This document shows positions 30,624-42,036 of a stretch of DNA of 64,000 nt, one piece after another. The DNA is taken from the NCBI GenBank assembly GCA_905221615.1, contig CAJNDT010003223.1:496001-560000 (forward strand), written 5' to 3'. Position 1 is the first letter of the stretch, and each line of letters starts with the position of its first letter. Position numbers and translations under genes: made by a program. The stretch is from Symbiodinium sp. CCMP2592 (lineage: Eukaryota; Sar; Dinophyceae; Suessiales; Symbiodiniaceae). The notes below the pieces were generated by a model. The model was given only the letters and a program-made list of their open reading frames with translations. It had not been told where the DNA came from and made no database searches.

Positions 30624-31180
30624 TAGGGTACCCGAAACCCCAAACCAGAACCCGGAGCCGGGGTGCAGCTCCCGCCACTCCTGCTGCAGCTCCTTCTCGC
30701 GGCGTTCCTGCCACGGGGTGCCAGGAAACCATGGGCCCCATGAACTATACGATAATATACTAGACAAAGATAAACTAAAACCCTAAACCTACTATATAAT
30801 AATATACTAGACAAAGATAAACTAAAACCCCTAAACTTACTATATAATAATAGACTGAACCCTAAACCCAAAAAAAGTCTCTGAATGGGGCCGTTGAGGT
30901 TTGAGGATCCAGAGTCCCTAAGCCCTAAACCCTCTGCGCAGTCTTCCTGTCGTTTGGGGGCGCGTAGGCCTGGGCATGGGAGTCTTGAGAGATGTTTGAA
31001 AGCATAGGGATGGTTGTCAAAATTATGGTCCCTTTTTGGGCCCCTGTTATAATACGGCACCTATTATTTAGGGTACCCGAAACGGGACCCTCATTTTGAC
31101 AGCCACCCAATATGGATAGCTTTTTGTCGGCACATGTTGGCAGGCTCGGCGTTTCGGGTTGAGGAGTCGGGGCCTCGGGG
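30624..31180. repeat. Tandem ACTATA...CCCTAAACCT units and a family D-like fragment
   Basis: Three units start ACTATA at 30,744, 30,791 and 30,839 (47 and 48 bp, then partial). Each holds ATACTAGACAAAGATAAACT followed by AAAACCC(C)TAAACYT. 31,036-31,100 resembles the inner part of family D (TATTTAGGGTACCCGAAAC). No gene. Confidence 0.65.
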
Positions 31181-31266
31181 TTCAGAGTTTGGGGTTTTGG
31201 GGTTTAGGGTTTAGGGTTTCAGGTTTAGGGTTTAAGGTTTAGGGTTTAGGGTTTATGGGTTAGGGT
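31181..31266. repeat. Degenerate telomere-like heptads
   Basis: Runs of TTTAGGG with variants TTTGGGG, TTTCAGG and TTTAAGG. Confidence 0.8.
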
Positions 31267-32059
31267 CAAAAATGTGGATGGTATGCCGTTTCAGCTGATT
31301 TAGGCTGGAAGAAATGAAGATGGAGGTGGGGAGGGGGGCGTGCTTTAAGACATATTTTATCTCATGTTAATCGCTGTGGGAAAGAAACTCAGTGCAGTTG
31401 ACCTCAGCCAAAATCCGAACCCTAAGGCCAATAATTGTGCTGCCCCCGCACCCCAACATCGCCCAACATCCTGATCTGTTGAGTTGTGGCTTCAAAAGGC
31501 TTGGCGCAGACATGGGGGCTTCAAACTTGACTCTTGGAGCTCCAGGGTAAAGGCAAACCCACGTCACCTTTTAAGCCACCCTCCGATGGTTTCGCGAGCA
31601 AGGCTCCTTCTCCTCCGCTTCCTGGATGCTCTCCCAGACGTCCTCCGAGGCAGTCCGAACTGCGAACCCCCCCCCCCAGTATTTCTATCCACAGCGCCGC
31701 AAGTAGACCAAAAGACCCAAAACCCGAGCAAGAGAAAGAGCGCCCCACGTTGTCGACCCAACTGTAAGCCCCTACCTCTGCTAGTTATCGGGCTTAGGGT
31801 ATTCTTCCAGACACTGAATGAGATCACGGCCTCAAGATCCTAACCGCACTCCTGTGGTCGTTTCAACATCTTGTCGAAGCATCCAGTTAGCGACAGATGG
31901 TGGAGAAAGAACCGCTAGTTCCCTCGGTGCTGTGCTGTTGAGGATCATGACACTGTTGACGATGGCAATGGTACAACCGATGCGGCTGATGATGCTGGCG
32001 ATAATGGCGACGACGGTGGTTGCGTTCAAACTGACGATAATGACAGTGCGCACTTTAAC
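31267..32059. other. No recognisable gene
   Basis: Overlapping open frames of up to 119 codons on both strands, none with recognised motifs or a clear coding preference. C9 at about 31,669-31,677. Confidence 0.4.
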
Positions 32060-32420
32060 ATGATGATGCTGATAATGATGAAGATGGTGATCATGATGAT
32101 GGCGATGCCGCTGCTGCTGCCGAGGCTTTTGAGGGTGGTGGTGGTGGTGGCGGTGGCCGCAGTGATGGTGGTGGTGGTGCTGCTGGTGGTGGTGGTGTTG
32201 GTGGTGGTGGTGGTGGTGGAGGTGGGGGTGGCGGTGGCGGTGGCGGTGGTGGTGGCGGTGGCAATGACGGTAGTGGTGACAACTGTGATGGCGATGTTGG
32301 TGCTGATGAACGTGATGGTACTGGTATGTACTGGCGATAGATGGTGATGGTGGTCACGGTGCTGACGGTGGTGATGCGATCATGATGGTGACAACGGTGA
32401 CAGTGGTCACGGTGTTGTCG
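32060..32420. repeat. GGT/GAT triplet repeat region
   Basis: About 360 bp of imperfect GATGAT, GGTGGT and GGCGGT units. Translated frames are Met/Val or Pro/His homopolymer-like and not genes. 32,421-32,752 beyond it shows nothing. Confidence 0.85.
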
Positions 32421-32752
32421 ATGGTGCTGATCGCACTGATCATGCTGATCGTGCCATCTAGAAGCCCCAAACCAAAATGCAGCGTGGTAGTGTTTCCACA
32501 CTAAACATCCAAGTATCAGAATCTACGGTGTAGGATTTAGGGCTCAGGGTTTTGAGTTTGAGGCGTTATTAACTTCTCGGTTTGTGTGAAGTGTAGGTTT
32601 AAACCCTGTGCCCCCGAAGCCTATAACCCTTGCGCCCGACATCTTCTCTTGCAGAACTTGTGCAAGTGGCCTTCGTTGACGCACTCGTCGATGGGCGAGC
32701 CTCACCGCATCAGCCCCCAAAGCAGAAAGAAGAAGCCCCTTACACGTACTAT

Positions 32753-32838
32753 AGGGGCCTTGATAATTAGAATAGGCTTTAGGGGCCCATTATACTACAA
32801 TTATTACAAAACAGTCTAGGTAATTGCATCGGCCCCCT
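32753..32838. mobile_element. Family E element, degenerate (E2)
   Basis: Left end AGGGGCCTTGATAATTAGAA and shortened right end CATCGGCCCCCT. The outer flanks CCCCTTACACGTAC (32,737-32,750) and CCCCTTGCACGTAC (about 32,834-32,847) form a direct repeat with one mismatch. Confidence 0.6.
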
Positions 32839-32948
32839 TGCACGTACACCCTCAAAATATCTAAACCCGTACTCTCCCCCTCCCTCCACTTGAAGGCCGG
32901 AGCCTCGAACCTTATCCCAAGCACCAGGCTTGGAACCCACACCCTCAA

Positions 32949-33059
32949 CCCAGAGACTCCAATATCCCTTGAATTAAGGAATAATACCTTAAATTATAGT
33001 AGGATCCCCAATATGATTTAAGGAATATTCCTTAATTAAGGGATATTGGAGTCTCTGGG
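32949..33059. mobile_element. Family A palindromic element (A2)
   Basis: 111 bp with ends CCCAGAGACTCC / GGAGTCTCTGGG and centre GGATCC; flanked by AA/AA. A second, badly decayed hairpin with the same inner words (AAGGAATATC, GGGATCCTACC) follows at 33,060-33,160. Confidence 0.85.
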
Positions 33060-33247
33060 AACCCTTAAGATTAAGGAATATCATTATCGTAACCCCTTTA
33101 AGGTAAATTATAGGGGATCCTACCATTAATCCATATTCCAACTTTCTGGAGTTCCCTATAAGCTGCTAGGGCGCTCAGGAATCGCTGCATCGCTTGTTGC
33201 AGGCTTCGGGGCTTGGCGTGTGGCGTATTTCGGTCAATGACTCACGG

Positions 33248-33394
33248 TTTAGGGTTTAGGGTTTAGGGTTTAGGGTTTAGGGTTTAGGGTTTAGGGTTTA
33301 GGGTTTAGGGTTTAGGGTTTAGGGTTTAGGGTTTAGGGTTTAGGGGTTAGGGGTTAGGGGTTTAGGGGTTTAGGGGTTTATAGGGGTTTAGGGG
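33248..33394. repeat. Interstitial telomere array (TTTAGGG)14 plus G-rich variants
   Basis: 33,248-33,345 is fourteen perfect TTTAGGG units, followed by about 50 bp of TTAGGGG/TTTAGGGG. It lies inside the contig and not at an end. TTTAGGG is the telomere repeat of plants, dinoflagellates and several other alveolates. Confidence 0.95.
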
Positions 33395-33682
33395 GTCAAT
33401 GACTCTGTGTCAAGCCTCGGGCTTCGGGCTTTGGGCCAAGGATTTACCTTCCAAAGCAGTTGGTCTACAAGGTCCGTCAGGGTTGTCTTGCTGGGATAAC
33501 CCTTATATTACCAAGCATGAACCCTAAATACTCTAAACCCTGACCCCTAAATCCTAAACTCTAAACGTTTAAAGGAAGTACCTTAAAGCGTCTCCAGACA
33601 AGAGTGGAGGACTGGGCTCCGTCACCTCGGCAGCGGCGAGGTCGAAGGCATAGTCTAGCGCCTGGAAACAGGCAACAGTCTG
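33395..33682. other. No gene; CCCTAAA-like text
   Basis: 33,518-33,565 has ACCCTAAATACTCTAAACCC-type sequence, opposite in strand to the array before it. Confidence 0.5.
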
Positions 33683-33791
33683 CCCAGAGACTCCAATATC
33701 CCTTAAGTAAGGAATATACCTTAAATTATAGTAGGATCCCTAATATGATTTAAGGAATATTCCTTAATTAAGGGATATTGGAGTCCCTGGG
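33683..33791. mobile_element. Family A palindromic element (A3)
   Basis: 109 bp with ends CCCAGAGACTCC / GGAGTCCCTGGG and centre GGATCC; flanked by TG/TG. Confidence 0.85.
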
Positions 33792-34729
33792 TGCTTGAAG
33801 GGCTGCCTCGGGTTTAGTTAGGGTTTGGGGTTGCTTGAGGTTTAAGGTTGAGAGCTCAGCACTTCGGATTTGCATTTTGTGGGGGTTTTGAGGCAAGCTT
33901 GAAGGCTTCTCAGGTTTGGGGCCTTGTAGCAGTCAGTGCCGATGGAGTGCCCTAACCCTCCATCCTCAATCCTAAACCTCTGGCCTCCAGCGTCTGAATC
34001 GCCGCTTTTGCCAGGATCTCCTACCGGGAGGAGGGTGGGTCGAGGGCTTATGTTTTGGGGTTTGAGGTGTCGAAGTTTAGGATTTAGGGTTCGGGATGGT
34101 TGTTGGGTTTTGAAGCTAACTTGAGCTCGAGACGGTCTTTGCCAGTCCGGAGTGCTAAACGCTAAACCGAAAATGCTTGTAACGCTGATGACGTCGTCCT
34201 AGATTTCTGGTTCAGGGTTTGCAGGCTTTCAACTAAGCATCCGAATGGCCTGATCCGGCATATTCCCTTCTGCCTTCAGACCATAACTGCGCAGGGTGGG
34301 AAAGACGGGCGAGGGATACCACAAGCTGTTGAGCCAACCCCTAGATCCTAAACCCCAGATCCCTAAAACCCCCAAACCTCCAAAACCATGTTCGAAGCCT
34401 TATAAAAGCTTTATACAGATCCCCCTTAAAGAACCCTTTACAGAGCCAACAAACCCTAAGATGTAGACCCCAAAGAGGGCAGTGCCCGCGACTGGAACTG
34501 AAAGCGGCTCGGGGTTCCGTATCCGCGCGGAAGACATCAGGGGCACAGCGGAGGGAGCGCCAGTCCTTCGTAGGATGCTATGGCTTCATAAAGTCTTATC
34601 TTGTGCACCCGTAGCACCAAATTAACATAAAGACATTCAGAATCATCCACTGGAGTTTTGCTTAAGGCTTATACTAAACAAAAATAGTCCCCCAGAATAA
34701 TTCTCTGGAGCTTTTCTTGTAAGCAACAA
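33792..34729. other. No gene; heptad-like text in both orientations
   Basis: GGGTTTAG/GGGTTTGGGG variants to about 34,110, CCTAAACCCC variants 34,335-34,460. No coding signal. Confidence 0.5.
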
Positions 34730-34880
34730 AGAGAGAGCGAGAGAGAGGAAGAGAGAGAGGAAGAGAGAAGAGAGAGAAGAGAGAGAAGAGAGAGAAGAGA
34801 GAGAAGAGAGAGAAGAGAGAGAAGAGAGAGAAAAGAGAGAAGAGAGAGAAGAGAGAGAAGAGAGAGAAGAGAGAGAAGAT
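34730..34880. repeat. GAGAGAGAA repeat
   Basis: About 150 bp of AGAGAGAAG units on the plus strand; minus-strand frames read as Leu/Ser runs. 34,881-35,429 beyond it shows nothing recognisable. Confidence 0.9.
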
Positions 34881-35429
34881 CCCCGCAAGGGCATGGGCAC
34901 CCGCGTTGTCTCCGCCCCCGAAGGGGGCACGGAGCTCCGAAAACGTCATGGCCCCGTGCAGAGCAGGCAAGCAAGCAAAGTGAGCAGTAGCAAAATCTGT
35001 GTACTTGCACATGCGAGTGTGTGATATACCAGCTGTAACGGGATGTTCCCAGCTGCAGGGCGATGTTCTGGACCAGGGAGCCCCACTGCTGCAACCTGGA
35101 ATCATGCGGTGTCCACAGTGTCTGTTTCGAGTCTGAGTCCCGAAGTGAATCGGACCAGCGCATGGTGCCTGACTCAGTGCTCGTAGTCGTCGGAAGCATA
35201 CGACACTTCACGACTCTTACTGCCGCCCCCCGGGGTCCTCACCCTTTCCAACACCAGCCTACCCATCAAGGACAAGCACTAGGCCCCGGAAACGTTTAAG
35301 CAACAAAAATGGTTCCGAAGAACAATGAAACCCTGGAGTTGTGAGGATGAGTTGCGCATGTCGCTTCCAAGGAATCGGCCGTGGGCTGAAGGGAGTTTCA
35401 CAGGTTACGTGCAGGCTCAGGGGGTTTTG

Positions 35430-35520
35430 GGCTTAGGGTTTAGGAGTTTAGGGTTTAGGGTTTGGGGTTTAGGGTTTCGGCTTTGGGGTTTGGGGTTTCG
35501 GGTTGAAGGTTTTGGGGCTT
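35430..35520. repeat. Degenerate TTTAGGG heptads
   Basis: Runs of GGGTTTAGGGTTTGGGG-type sequence. Confidence 0.75.
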
Positions 35521-36595
35521 ATGAGAGCTTCATCTCAGTTCACATCAAAACGGTGATTATGGCTCGGGGTGCAGGTTTCCGGGTTTGGCTGGAGGGTTTA
35601 GGGTTAGGGTGCGTCGGGTTCTGCAAGCATTCTGCTGTCAGGGGCTTGCGAGAAACTTGGGACAAAGCTATTCCTGCGATTCCTGCACGCCATCGGCATG
35701 CAGATCGAACCCTTAATCCGGAACCATGGCGCCGGCTCACCAGGGCCCCTGTAAGGTCTGATTGAACAACATACGTCCCTTGTAGATCTGAAAATACAAC
35801 CAGATACAGGAACCCGTGTAGGATCGCAAGAGCCTGGTAAAACCATCCGCCCTGGCAGTAGCAGATATCAGGAGCCCAGAACGAAGGGACTGCTACAAAG
35901 ATGGTAGGCTGAAAAAGAGGAAAAAGACACCTAAGGCACAGAGCCTTTTGAGGAATTGCCCCGACAAAGGGCCAGGCTTTTACAGCTTATGTTTGTGCTT
36001 TTTCGGCCCCAAGAAACCCTAAAGCCTAATAGTACAACTATATACGGGACCTGAATAATTACCAATAAGTACAATTTCGGTGGTTGTTATAAGTGTAGCA
36101 AAATATAACCCCCCAGAACCCTTGTCTTGTCAAAGCCCCCGTAGTTTCGGCCAGGAGTCCTTCCGGACGGCCTCTAGGATGAAGGGGCGACTCTTCCGCA
36201 AGGAAGGGCCTTGAAAATGAGCGGCGGCGGTGGTCTTATAGGTTTAGAGATGTTGGGTTTCGGGGCAGGCTACAGTTGAATTGAATTACTCTTGGATGTC
36301 ACCTGCTGGTGTAGGGTCCAGGGTTGAGAGTTCAAGTTTTAGGATGTAGAGTGGACTTTGAGTACGGCTTTGCGGTGTTGGGATCCTACTCCAAACAGTT
36401 TTGGGTTTACGGCTTGGGGTACAAGCACTTTCGTCGGGGTTCAGATCTCAAAAGGTTTAGGGTCTGGGGCGAGGTTTAGGGCTTACGGCGCATGTTTAGC
36501 GTAGCCGGATGGAGGTTCGGGGCTCAGAGTTTCGATTTCAAGTCATCGTATCGGTCTTCCCATCTTGGTTCGAGGCACGTTATGGCCTTTTGGGA
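35521..36595. other. No gene; possible decayed family E copy
   Basis: 36,037-36,120 (ACGGGACCTGAATAATTACC ... TATAACCCCCCAG) is reminiscent of family E. 36,300-36,560 is heptad-like text. Confidence 0.4.
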
Positions 36596-36709
36596 CCCAG
36601 GGACTCCAACATCCCTGAAGTTATCGATATACCTTAAATTCTAGCAGGATCCCTAATACGATTTAAGGTATATTAGATTCCTGAATTCAGGGATATTGGA
36701 GTCTCTGGG
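36596..36709. mobile_element. Family A palindromic element (A4)
   Basis: 114 bp with ends CCCAGGGACTCC / GGAGTCTCTGGG. The flanks do not match (GA against GC). A second right-end fragment, GAGGGATATTGGAGTCTCCC, follows at 36,716-36,735. Confidence 0.8.
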
Positions 36710-36735
36710 GCCTTTGAGGGATATTGGAGTCTCCC

Positions 36736-37851
36736 TTTGGGATTTGGGCTTCCTTCGCAACCGTCAACCGGAAGTGTCCGAGCGCAAGCAGAGCGCACGG
36801 GTAGCTTCAGTCCGGGTTGAGCGCCGCAAAACCGTTTAGATTTAGGGTTCAGGGTCTGGGGTTTACGTTTTGGGTATAGGGTTTAGGGTTTTGGGCCAAA
36901 CCGCAGCACAAACTCAAAACCCGAAAACCGTAAGCCGTCAACGCCAAGCCCCCATGCCCTTAACCTCTAAACCCTACACCCTTGGCTTCAAACTCAGAAC
37001 CCTCTCAGGCGTCGAAACTCGGCACCGGAACGTTTAAATCAAGAATCGGAAACTTCTTGAGGTTGAAGGATTTATGGGGACTTTGCTTTGACAGATGTTT
37101 AGAGTCGATGCTCACCGTTGCCATTGAAGCTTCAAGCCCTCGTTTAGGGTTTGGCTTAGTAAATACAGGTTTCGGGGTTCAGTTTAGGGGCTATCGTGAG
37201 GCTCAAAGCGTTTTGGGCTTGATAATTATGTTTAGGCTTTAGGATTGCCATGAAGGTTTAAGGTTAAAAGTTTAGGACGAAACCCGACCGCTGAACCCCG
37301 CTCGCACACAGAACTAACCGAACAGAACGTCTTCCTGATGCGGGGATCTTGCGAGAAAGCCCTAACAAAGATCACGGAAATCCGGGTAGGTTGGATACAC
37401 CGATACACCGAGCTGGAGTTTAGGGCTAAGGGCATAAAGCCTGAAACCTTGAAAACATCAAACCCAAGACCCAACCAAACCCTACACCCCCGACCCTACC
37501 AGACCGGAGCTAAGCAAGCCGTGGCACCGGCAAACTGAAGTGCTAGCGGATCAAAAGAGAGCGCCAGTTCCATCAGCTCCTTCGCTAGTGCATGGTCTAG
37601 AGATTCAAGTTAGGGTTTGGGGTTCAGGGTTTAGGCTCTGGGGATGAAGGTTTAAGGCTTCATAAAGGCTATCAATGAAGTCTTTGTGCGGGGATCATAA
37701 GGCTTCGATAAGGGTTTGGGGCTAAGTGTCGAGGATTTTGGGCTTTAGACTGTCGCCTTCGCTGTTTAGGCTTCTGCAGTGCTTGCTCCTGGTGTTGCTG
37801 CAATCGTTTATCCTGCTTCTGACGTTGGTCACTCAAGCCTAAACCCTAAGA
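36736..37851. other. No gene; heptad-like text
   Basis: 36,838-36,900 TTTAGGG-like, 36,905-37,000 CCCTAAA-like, 37,605-37,640 TTTAGGG-like. Short open frames only. Confidence 0.5.
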
Positions 37852-37943
37852 CCCTAAACCCCAAACCCTCAACCCTAGACCCTAAACCCCAAACCCTCAA
37901 CCCTAGACCCTAAACCCCAAACCCTCAACCCTAGACCCTAAAC
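37852..37943. repeat. Higher-order repeat of four telomere-like heptads
   Basis: Three exact 28-bp units starting at 37,852, 37,880 and 37,908, with the next heptad at 37,936. Each unit is CCCTAAA, CCCCAAA, CCCTCAA, CCCTAGA. Confidence 0.95.
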
Positions 37944-38038
37944 CATGATGGTGGGATATTTAAAAGATTCATGTTGGCCTGGGAGTCGTGCTCTCGGGCT
38001 TTCGACATACAACGGCTTGTAAAGCTCAGGCGCCAGGA

Positions 38039-38147
38039 CCCAGAGACCTCAATATCCCTTAATTCAGGAATCTACCTTAAATCATATTGGGGATCCTGTT
38101 ATACTTTAAAGCATGTTCCGTAACTAAGGGATAGTGGAGTCTCTGGG
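38039..38147. mobile_element. Family A palindromic element (A5)
   Basis: 109 bp with ends CCCAGAGACCTC / GGAGTCTCTGGG and more decayed inner arms. Flanks GA and CA agree in one base. Orientation as A1. Confidence 0.8.
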
Positions 38148-39739
38148 CAGAGAGGTCGTCTGTGCTTGAGGTTGGCTCCAAGTTGGGTTCTAGCAGGGGC
38201 TTAGAGTTGATGGGAGACCAACAGGGATGTTTAAGATTCTTGGGATAGGGATTCCTTAATATGAACCCTACTACGGGAACCCTAATCCCTACTAAACCCC
38301 TTGCTAAAACCCCTTTTGGCCTCCTATGTAGGGTTGAGGGTGATCCGCATCCCTCGGAGCGGTTCGACGGGTTGCCTCGTCCTCTCGGAGCACCACGGGG
38401 GCATAGTTTCCGAACGCCTGGCCGGGGTTCCCCGCAACTGCAACCTACTTCCCTAAGCCTGAACCTCCAAACCTCTGTGTAAGCTAAGCCCTAAACCTAA
38501 ACCTCTAAACTACCTAAACCTACCAAAACCTACAAAAAAGTAGGCTCCCTAAAATTCAATATTGGGGTTTAGAATAGGAACCTACAAAAAAGTCTGTTAT
38601 GGTAGCTTAAGGTAAGCCCTACAACCTGAAGTTATCAGTCCGAGCCCGAACCTTTGAACCCCTAAAAACCTCTCGATGCCTTCCATCCCAAGTCTCCTAA
38701 AACCCCCCAACCCCAAACCCCGATTCCAAGTCTAAACATCTAAACCCTAACCTCCCAGACCACTGATATACGGGCCTTAATGATGAGAACGGTGGTTTTG
38801 GGGCTCTTTTGTACTATTCTTTTAATAAGGAACCCCGAAATAGCATTGGTAATAAATCCCTTTACCCTGAGCTCTCAACCTCTGAACCTCTGACTCTATC
38901 CCTTGGCAGTCGTAATCATAAGGCTACATTGCAAACCCAACAACCTAAATTCGAGACCCCTGAACACCAAACCCTGGAAACCCTAGACCCTACCACAACT
39001 CTGGCTGAACCCTTGTATAGATCCACTTTGGCCTCCAAAGACTCTACAGCCAGGAATCCTAAAGAAAGCATCCTTTCGCTTTTGACTTGGAGATTTTTTG
39101 TGGGGGGATGCTATAGTGTAGTTCTGAAAAGGATGTCTCCAACCTCCGTATTACCTAGAAGCCCGCGTGGGCTTTAGGGTTCACACAGTTGAGGGTTTTG
39201 AGTTTCGGGCCTGCGGCTTTCGAGGATTTGGAATCTGGTTTGGCCGCGTTAAGTTAAAGCTCTCCACAAGACGTTGAATGCAACCGCAAAAACTGAAGTG
39301 TGGGTGCATGTCTTTCAGAAACGACTGAGACTGAAGCCCGCAACATTGAAGGGCAACTGCAGCCCTTAACCCCGAAATGCAGAGTGTACTTTGAAACCGA
39401 CAAGCCCCAAGTCCTAGCATGCAATGACTACATACGCCGTCAGAACCATAGACATCCTGCAGATGTTCACAACATGACCAAAAGCAACACTATTCGAAAA
39501 AAGCCCTCAGACCCTGAAACCCTAGAGCCTGAAACCAAAAAACCTAGACCCGAGACCCCCAACTTTAAACGCTCGGCCCAGACCCCAAAATTTAACCCTA
39601 AACCTTTAAACCCTCAAGCCCGAAATCCTAAACCTGAAACCCCAAAGTCTAAACTCTAAACTCTTAACCCTAAACCTAAACCTCCCCCCTACCGAAAGCT
39701 ACCCATGAACCTCCAAGCAAACCTCTTGAAAAAGAAATC
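38148..39739. other. No gene; CCCTAAA-like text and a weak family E copy
   Basis: 38,448-38,760 and 39,520-39,700 are rich in CCTAAACC variants. 38,772-38,862 (GGGCCTTAATGATGAGAA...) resembles family E. Open frames of up to 122 codons are compositional. Confidence 0.45.
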
Positions 39740-39838
39740 CTATACTGAACTTACAACCCTAGCAAAAATTGTAATTTTAGCTGTCTCTTAGGGATTATAA
39801 TAACCAACAATTAAAAACTATTTCTAAATACCCCTAAG
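39740..39838. mobile_element. Family F dispersed element (F1)
   Basis: 99 bp starting CTATACTGAACTTA and ending ATACCCCTAAG; not palindromic. Flanked by ATC on both sides. Confidence 0.7.
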
Positions 39839-39902
39839 ATCAACCCAAAGGCCTGCCAACCTGTGGCCGGGCTTTGCTCGATGACCTGCAAAGCCGGGTC
39901 GC

Positions 39903-40330
39903 GGGGGGGGGGGGGGGGGTTGCTAAGGGTTCAGAGGTTCAGGATTTAGGAGTGGAGGGTTCAGGGTTTACGGCTTAGGAGTGCAGGGTTTAGGGTTCAG
40001 GGTTTAAGGTTTCAGGGTTTAAGGTTCAGGGTTGAGGGTTTAGAGTTTTGGGTTTAGGGTTTAGTGTTATAGCACTCCTTAAAGGTTGCTAACAGTTCAG
40101 GCAGTTCAGGGGTTCAGGGTGTTAGGTTCAGAGGTTCAGGATTTAGGAGTGGAGGGTTCAGGGTTTAGGGCTTAGGAGTGCAGGGTTTAGGGTTCAGGGT
40201 TCAGGTTTCAGGGTTTAAGGTTCAGGGGTTATACAAAGAGTTCAGAGGTTCATGGTTTAAGGTTCAGGGTGCAGGGTGTGAAGCTTAGGAGTGCATGGTT
40301 TAGGGTTCAGTTTTTAGGGTTTTTTTGAAG
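39903..40330. repeat. G17 run and duplicated heptad-like block
   Basis: Seventeen G at 39,903-39,919. A block beginning GGTTCAGAGGTTCAGGATTT at about 39,929 recurs at about 40,124 with the same order of variants (GGAGTGGAGGG, TTAGGAGTGCAGGG) over about 100 bp. Confidence 0.8.
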
Positions 40331-41630
40331 TGCAATAGCCCACTTTCTCCGCAGAAGACTCCCTCAAAACAGAGCGCGCATTGTTCGGGGTTTAGGGTTC
40401 AGGGTTTCAGGTTATTATAGTATTCTGTAAAGTCGACAGATAAGTTAAGCAAGAGATACCGCAAAACCCTATTGAATGATTACGACCCCGATAGTTTAAC
40501 GTCTCCAGTTAGGTTCGGGTTTAGGTTCTCGGATTCAGAGATTGGAAACCTGCTGGCCCTGAGCCCTATGCCCCAAACCCCAAAGCCCCAAACCGCGAAC
40601 CCCTCAACCCCAAAATCGCTCATCGAACCTTGCGATCCCCTGAACCCTCAACCCTGAACCCCAAATCGTGTCCAAAAACCTCCGAGCCTTCCGCCAGAAC
40701 GGCTTCGAGTCTCGCAAGGGCAGAGTGAGGTGATCGGCGGCGAACCAATACATCAGGATCCTTGTTGGGTGCAGGATTCGGGGTTTAGGGTTTGGGGGAT
40801 AGGGTTCAGGGAGTAGGGTTCAGGGGAACAAGGTTGAGGGGTTTAGGGGTGTAGCATTTAGGGCTTAGCGCTTTAGGGTTTAGGGGTTTAGGATGTAGGG
40901 TTTAGCTAATCACCTAGCCCTCTGCTGCATGTTCAGGTTTTGGCGTCTGGTGTAAGGCTAAAGCATATGTTAATATCATTGCGACCAGTTTCCGGCAGGC
41001 ATACTTCTGTGTAGACAGAATGGGCAACCCCAATGAAAGTCATTGAGACATTCCGATGCCGGAGGTTGGGGTCCAGGGAAAAGGTTCCGGGCTGGTGTTT
41101 CAGGAATAAGGATAAGGGTTTGGCTTACTCTTCTGGGCAGGCCGTAAGTTTCTTTTACCCTAAACCCAACATGTACCCAATCTAGACCTCTTCTTGACAT
41201 CAGCATGGCTTCAACACATGTAGTCGCTCCGAAGTGCGATCCTACATCCCCTCAGCCTGAACCCTTCCAAACCCCTAAACATGAAACGCCGATCCTAAAA
41301 ACCCTAAACCCTGAACCCTACTGCAAGCCTTAAACCCCTAAACCCTGAACCCTAAGCCCTAACTTTTGCTGGTTCTTGGTGTAGGATTGCTAGCCACGAA
41401 GCTGCTGGACCCTCAGGCGAGTTGCGCATGGAGCATTAGGTCGGAGTCGTTGCCGCGCACCTCATCTTCCAGCACGCCAAGCAACGTGGCTTCGTTAAAA
41501 AAGAACGTTGAGGGCTCAAGTTTTTGGGGATGGGGTGGTTTCGCAGCTTCGGTTTTGTCTCAGGGCTGCAGGTTTCTGGAGCTTCAGAACTTTGCGCTTT
41601 GTCGCTTTAGCGTGTGCTCAGCATGAATCC
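40331..41630. other. No gene; scattered heptads in both orientations
   Basis: 40,565-40,680 is CCCCAAACC-like, 40,770-40,910 GGGTTTAG-like, 41,290-41,365 CCCTAAACC-like. Open frames are below 90 codons. Confidence 0.45.
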
Positions 41631-42036
41631 TAGACCCTAAATCCTAAACCCCCCGAAACCCCGCAAACCCACTAAACCCTAAACCCCCGAAGCCCCCTAA
41701 ACCCCCTAAAACCCCTAAAAACCCTTAAAACCCCCTAAAAACCACTCAAAACCACTCAAAACCCTGAAAACCCCTAAAAGCCCCTAAACCCTCGGGCCCT
41801 TCGTTTGGGAATCGGGTTCAAAGCTTCGGACCTGCGGCTTCTTGGCTTCGGATCTGGGGGATTTAAGGTTTATCGGGCTCAGGGGGTTTAGGGGTTAGGG
41901 GGTTTAGGGGGGTTTAGGGTTTAGGGTTTAGGGGGTTTAGGGGGTTTAGGGTTTAGGGGTTTAGGGTTTAGGGTTTAGGGGGTTTAGGCATTTAGGGTTT
42001 AGGGGGTTAGGGGTTTAGGGGTTAAGGGGTTAAGGG
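41631..42036. repeat. CCCTAAA-like block facing a TTTAGGGG-like block
   Basis: 41,631-41,795 has CCCCTAAAA variants on the plus strand. 41,880-42,036 has GGGGTTTAGG variants. The two blocks form a loose inverted arrangement around about 85 bp. Confidence 0.8.

Noticed and set aside
33248-33394. Perfect TTTAGGG array considered as a chromosome end
   Set aside because: It is internal, flanked on both sides by tens of kilobases, short (14 units), and degenerates on one side into G-rich variants.
32949-33791. Regularly spaced palindromes considered as a CRISPR-like array
   Set aside because: Repeats are whole hairpins hundreds of bases apart in both orientations, with no uniform spacers; the context is eukaryotic.
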